DNA from: Alphaproteobacteria bacterium
Lineage (GTDB): Bacteria; Pseudomonadota; Alphaproteobacteria; RF32; CAG-239
NCBI GenBank assembly: GCA_017464685.1
Contig: JAFTYO010000039.1
Location: 1 to 45,999, forward strand
Length of the DNA stretch: 45,999 bases
Direction: 5' to 3'
Positions 44,522 through 45,999 of the stretch are shown here, in pieces. The translations under genes and the position numbers were made by a program. The notes under the pieces are model-generated. The model worked only from the letters and a program-made list of their open reading frames with translations, was not told the DNA's origin and did not search any database. The number at the start of each line of letters is the position of its first letter. Position 1 is the first letter of the stretch.

Positions 44522-45256
44522 ATGAATAAAAGTTCTTTATATGTTTCTTTGTTAGCATTGGCTGTATCTGCGGGTGCAGTTGTAGTTGCTACCAAAAACT
44601 GTGATGAAAAATCAGCTCCTGTTGCTAGCCTTTCTGAAAAGGAAGTTGCAGCCGTTTTGGATAACAATCCTCAGCTCGTTGTTAATGCGTTACAAAAATT
44701 TGAACAAATGCAACGTGAAGAAGAAGAACGTCAAGCAGCAAAATTGTTCTTGGAAAATATGGACGAATTGCAAAATGATGTAAATACTCCTTTTGTTGGT
44801 CCTAAAGATGCGAAAGTTGTATTGGTTGAGTTTTTTGATTTCAATTGCGGATACTGCAAGAGAATTGCTGACGCAATGGAAAAGGTTGTTAAAAACAATC
44901 CGGATGTTAAGGTTGTATTCAAACCTTTAACTTTCTTAGGTTCTGCTCCTGTTGCTAAAGCTGCATATGCTGCTCATGAACAAGGTAAATTTATGGAAGT
45001 TTACAAAGCATTTTTAAATAATCCTGAAAGATTAGATGAAACAAAAATCAATGAAATTGTAACAGAATTAGGTCTTGATATGGAAAAATTCAAAGCAGAT
45101 GTCGCTTCTGAAAAGACCGGCAAATTCATTGAAAATACAGCAAGACTTGGCAACAAAGTTCAAGTTCGCGGTGTTCCGACATTGGTTTTGAATGGTCGTA
45201 AGGTAAATGCTATTGATTATGATGGTATTCAAGCTGCAATTAATGCTGCAAAATAA
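44522..45256 (+). CDS. DsbA-family periplasmic thioredoxin-like protein
   Basis: Com1/ScsC-like DsbA-family protein of 244 aa. A hydrophobic N-terminal segment (about 5-24) serves as signal or anchor, followed by a helical Glu/Gln-rich stretch, then the thioredoxin fold with active site CGYC (109-112) and the cis-Pro loop GVPTLVLNGR. It is either an oxidase or, with the helical N-terminal part, an oligomeric isomerase; the DsbD-like reductase at 11.7 kb could keep it reduced. Start at ATG 44522 with AAGGA before it. Confidence 0.9.
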   Translation: MNKSSLYVSLLALAVSAGAVVVATKNCDEKSAPVASLSEKEVAAVLDNNPQLVVNALQKFEQMQREEEERQAAKLFLENMDELQNDVNTPFVGPKDAKVVLVEFFDFNCGYCKRIADAMEKVVKNNPDVKVVFKPLTFLGSAPVAKAAYAAHEQGKFMEVYKAFLNNPERLDETKINEIVTELGLDMEKFKADVASEKTGKFIENTARLGNKVQVRGVPTLVLNGRKVNAIDYDGIQAAINAAK

Positions 45257-45276
45257 TCTGAAACCGTATTAAAAAG

Positions 45277-45311
45277 AACACTCTCCGATAGCAATATCGG
45301 AGAGTGTTTTT
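45277..45311. terminator. Terminator of the DsbA-family gene
   Basis: Perfect 14-bp stem aacactctccgata / tatcggagagtgtt with GCAA loop, then five T. Located between converging genes and may serve both. Confidence 0.93.
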
Positions 45312-45326
45312 GTGATTGCTGGGGTA

Positions 45327-45791
45327 TTAATAGGTTAGGGTAACAGTAAATGAACCTGTATATTCACCTGCTTTGACATTGGCAGGGATAGTAAGTGTAC
45401 CATGAAGCTCACCACCATAAAAGTTCTGAAAATCAGCACTAAATAGTAATGAATCACCATTTGCATTTCTTAAATATGATGTTATAGGAGGAAAAGTGCC
45501 GTCATCACCTGCATCATAACCACCGCTATAAGCACATTCTGATGGATTAAAACCGGATATAGATATAGCATAGTTATCATAAGTTACGCCTTCATTTAAA
45601 TCAAAAGAGCTTATATCAAATTCTTCATTACCTTGTTTAACAACAATAGTACCGAAATCTAAATCAGAACAAGTAAAAGTCCCAGCCACTTCGATTGTTG
45701 CCTTTGCAGTAACTTCTGCATAGTCTGTTGCTGCGTTAGCTGTGCCTGAAATTATCAAAGCCACAGCACTAAGTAGAAAATATTTTCTCAT
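45327..45791 (-). CDS. Secreted DUF4402-like protein, copy 3
   Basis: 154-aa paralog of the proteins at 20.3 and 25.3 kb. Signal peptide ends at TANA (residue 20). FTCSDLDFGTIVV and PSECAYSGG hold the two conserved Cys; the end LHGTLTIPANVKAGEYTGSF and TVTLTY is the clearest DUF4402-type segment of the three. Expressed from a class A A12 cassette with a hairpin leader. Confidence 0.78.
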   Translation of the reverse strand: MRKYFLLSAVALIISGTANAATDYAEVTAKATIEVAGTFTCSDLDFGTIVVKQGNEEFDISSFDLNEGVTYDNYAISISGFNPSECAYSGGYDAGDDGTFPPITSYLRNANGDSLLFSADFQNFYGGELHGTLTIPANVKAGEYTGSFTVTLTY

Positions 45792-45863
45792 AATTTTTAA
45801 TCCTTTCTATAAAAATTAAGTTTAAGTACCTTTGAAAAGAGCAAAAATGATCTTTCAAAGCTC
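45792..45863 (-). promoter_or_regulatory. Structured 5' leader of DUF4402-like copy 3
   Basis: Arms 45830-45840 and 45851-45860 pair over 10 bp with a one-base bulge. Several pairs differ from copy 1 but pairing is kept. The GTACTTAAACTTAATTTTTA block before AAAGGAT is identical to copy 1. Confidence 0.65.
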
Positions 45864-45902
45864 ATCATAAACCGTTTTTTTTTTTTGCAAGTAAAAAGAG
45901 TC
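45864..45902 (-). promoter_or_regulatory. A12 promoter cassette, copy 5 (class A)
   Basis: Gene strand: GACTC (45902-45898), 7 bp, TTGCAA (45890-45885), 15-bp spacer with A12, TATGAT (45869-45864). The upstream TCATTTTTGATTTAAA box is kept at the same 10-bp distance as in copies 1 and 3. Confidence 0.72.
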
Positions 45903-45952
45903 TGTTTGTAGATTTAAATCAAAAATGATGTGGCGGTGTGGCCTCCAACACC

Positions 45953-45999
45953 ATCATACCGGTGCCCGAACTTTAGTTCGGAATAGATACCGGCGTCTA
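45953..45999. repeat. Palindromic element, second copy, cut by window end
   Basis: Inner palindrome CCGAACT-tt-AGTTCGG (45966-45981) with outer CCGGTG / TACCGG. Relative to the copy at 41461, changes in one arm are matched by changes in the other. It lies at the same distance upstream of an A12 cassette as the first copy. Confidence 0.72.

Overview
The window reads as a chromosomal segment of an AT-rich, anaerobic, probably host-associated Gram-negative alphaproteobacterium. Alphaproteobacterial signs are an ATP12-type F1-ATPase assembly chaperone, a divIC/ftsB-like gene, a PhoR-type kinase and bactofilin. Anaerobiosis is indicated by a full-length pyruvate:ferredoxin oxidoreductase. Pilin-like proteins with the N-terminus GRSMVEMLGVLAIIG recall uncultured gut alphaproteobacteria (RF32-type); that placement is from memory of such proteins, not from a search. 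No rRNA, tRNA, CRISPR array, transposase or phage structural gene was seen.

Layout. 0-1 kb: end of a leucine-rich-repeat protein that probably starts outside the window. 1-8 kb: short FtsK-type motor, argS, a small lipoprotein, a hypothetical gene with a probable C-terminal frameshift, and mutS. 8-16.6 kb: PhoR-like kinase, MATE exporter, then a leftward run of an APH/choline-kinase-like protein, a DsbD-like reductase, a CDP-alcohol phosphatidyltransferase, an OpgB-like phosphoglycerol transferase and a family-5 uracil-DNA glycosylase. 16.8-20.2 kb: small outer-membrane barrel, ftsB, M23 endopeptidase, bactofilin, smpB. 20.3-28.2 kb: two DUF4402-like secreted proteins around a GNAT acetyltransferase and nifJ, an unknown gene and an AmpG-like permease. 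28.3-34 kb: pentapeptide-repeat protein and an accessory island with a zeta-toxin operon and two unknown divergent genes. 34.1-40.6 kb: compact rightward run rarA, small hypothetical, rluC, asmA-like, ATP12, acylphosphatase, then a Cys-rich protein and a helical-repeat protein. 40.6-46 kb: a divergent pilin-like pair, a small unknown gene, the Pit/DUF47 phosphate pair, a DsbA-family protein and a third DUF4402-like gene.

The most striking signal is a five-copy promoter cassette. Every copy has GACTC, 7 bp, TTGCAA, 15 bp, then a -10-like hexamer (TATGAT four times, TAGAAT once), and the spacer contains exactly 12 A. It precedes all three DUF4402-like genes and both pilin-like genes, and nothing else in the window. 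A homopolymer between -35 and -10 is the classic layout of a slippage-controlled (phase-variable) promoter; here it would coordinate a surface/secreted regulon. The three DUF4402-like genes also share a 5' leader hairpin kept by compensatory and wobble changes. The second candidate system is the zeta-toxin operon (386-aa unknown, 81 aa, 63 aa, zeta), whose divergent control region holds three tandem 15-bp repeats overlapping the -10.
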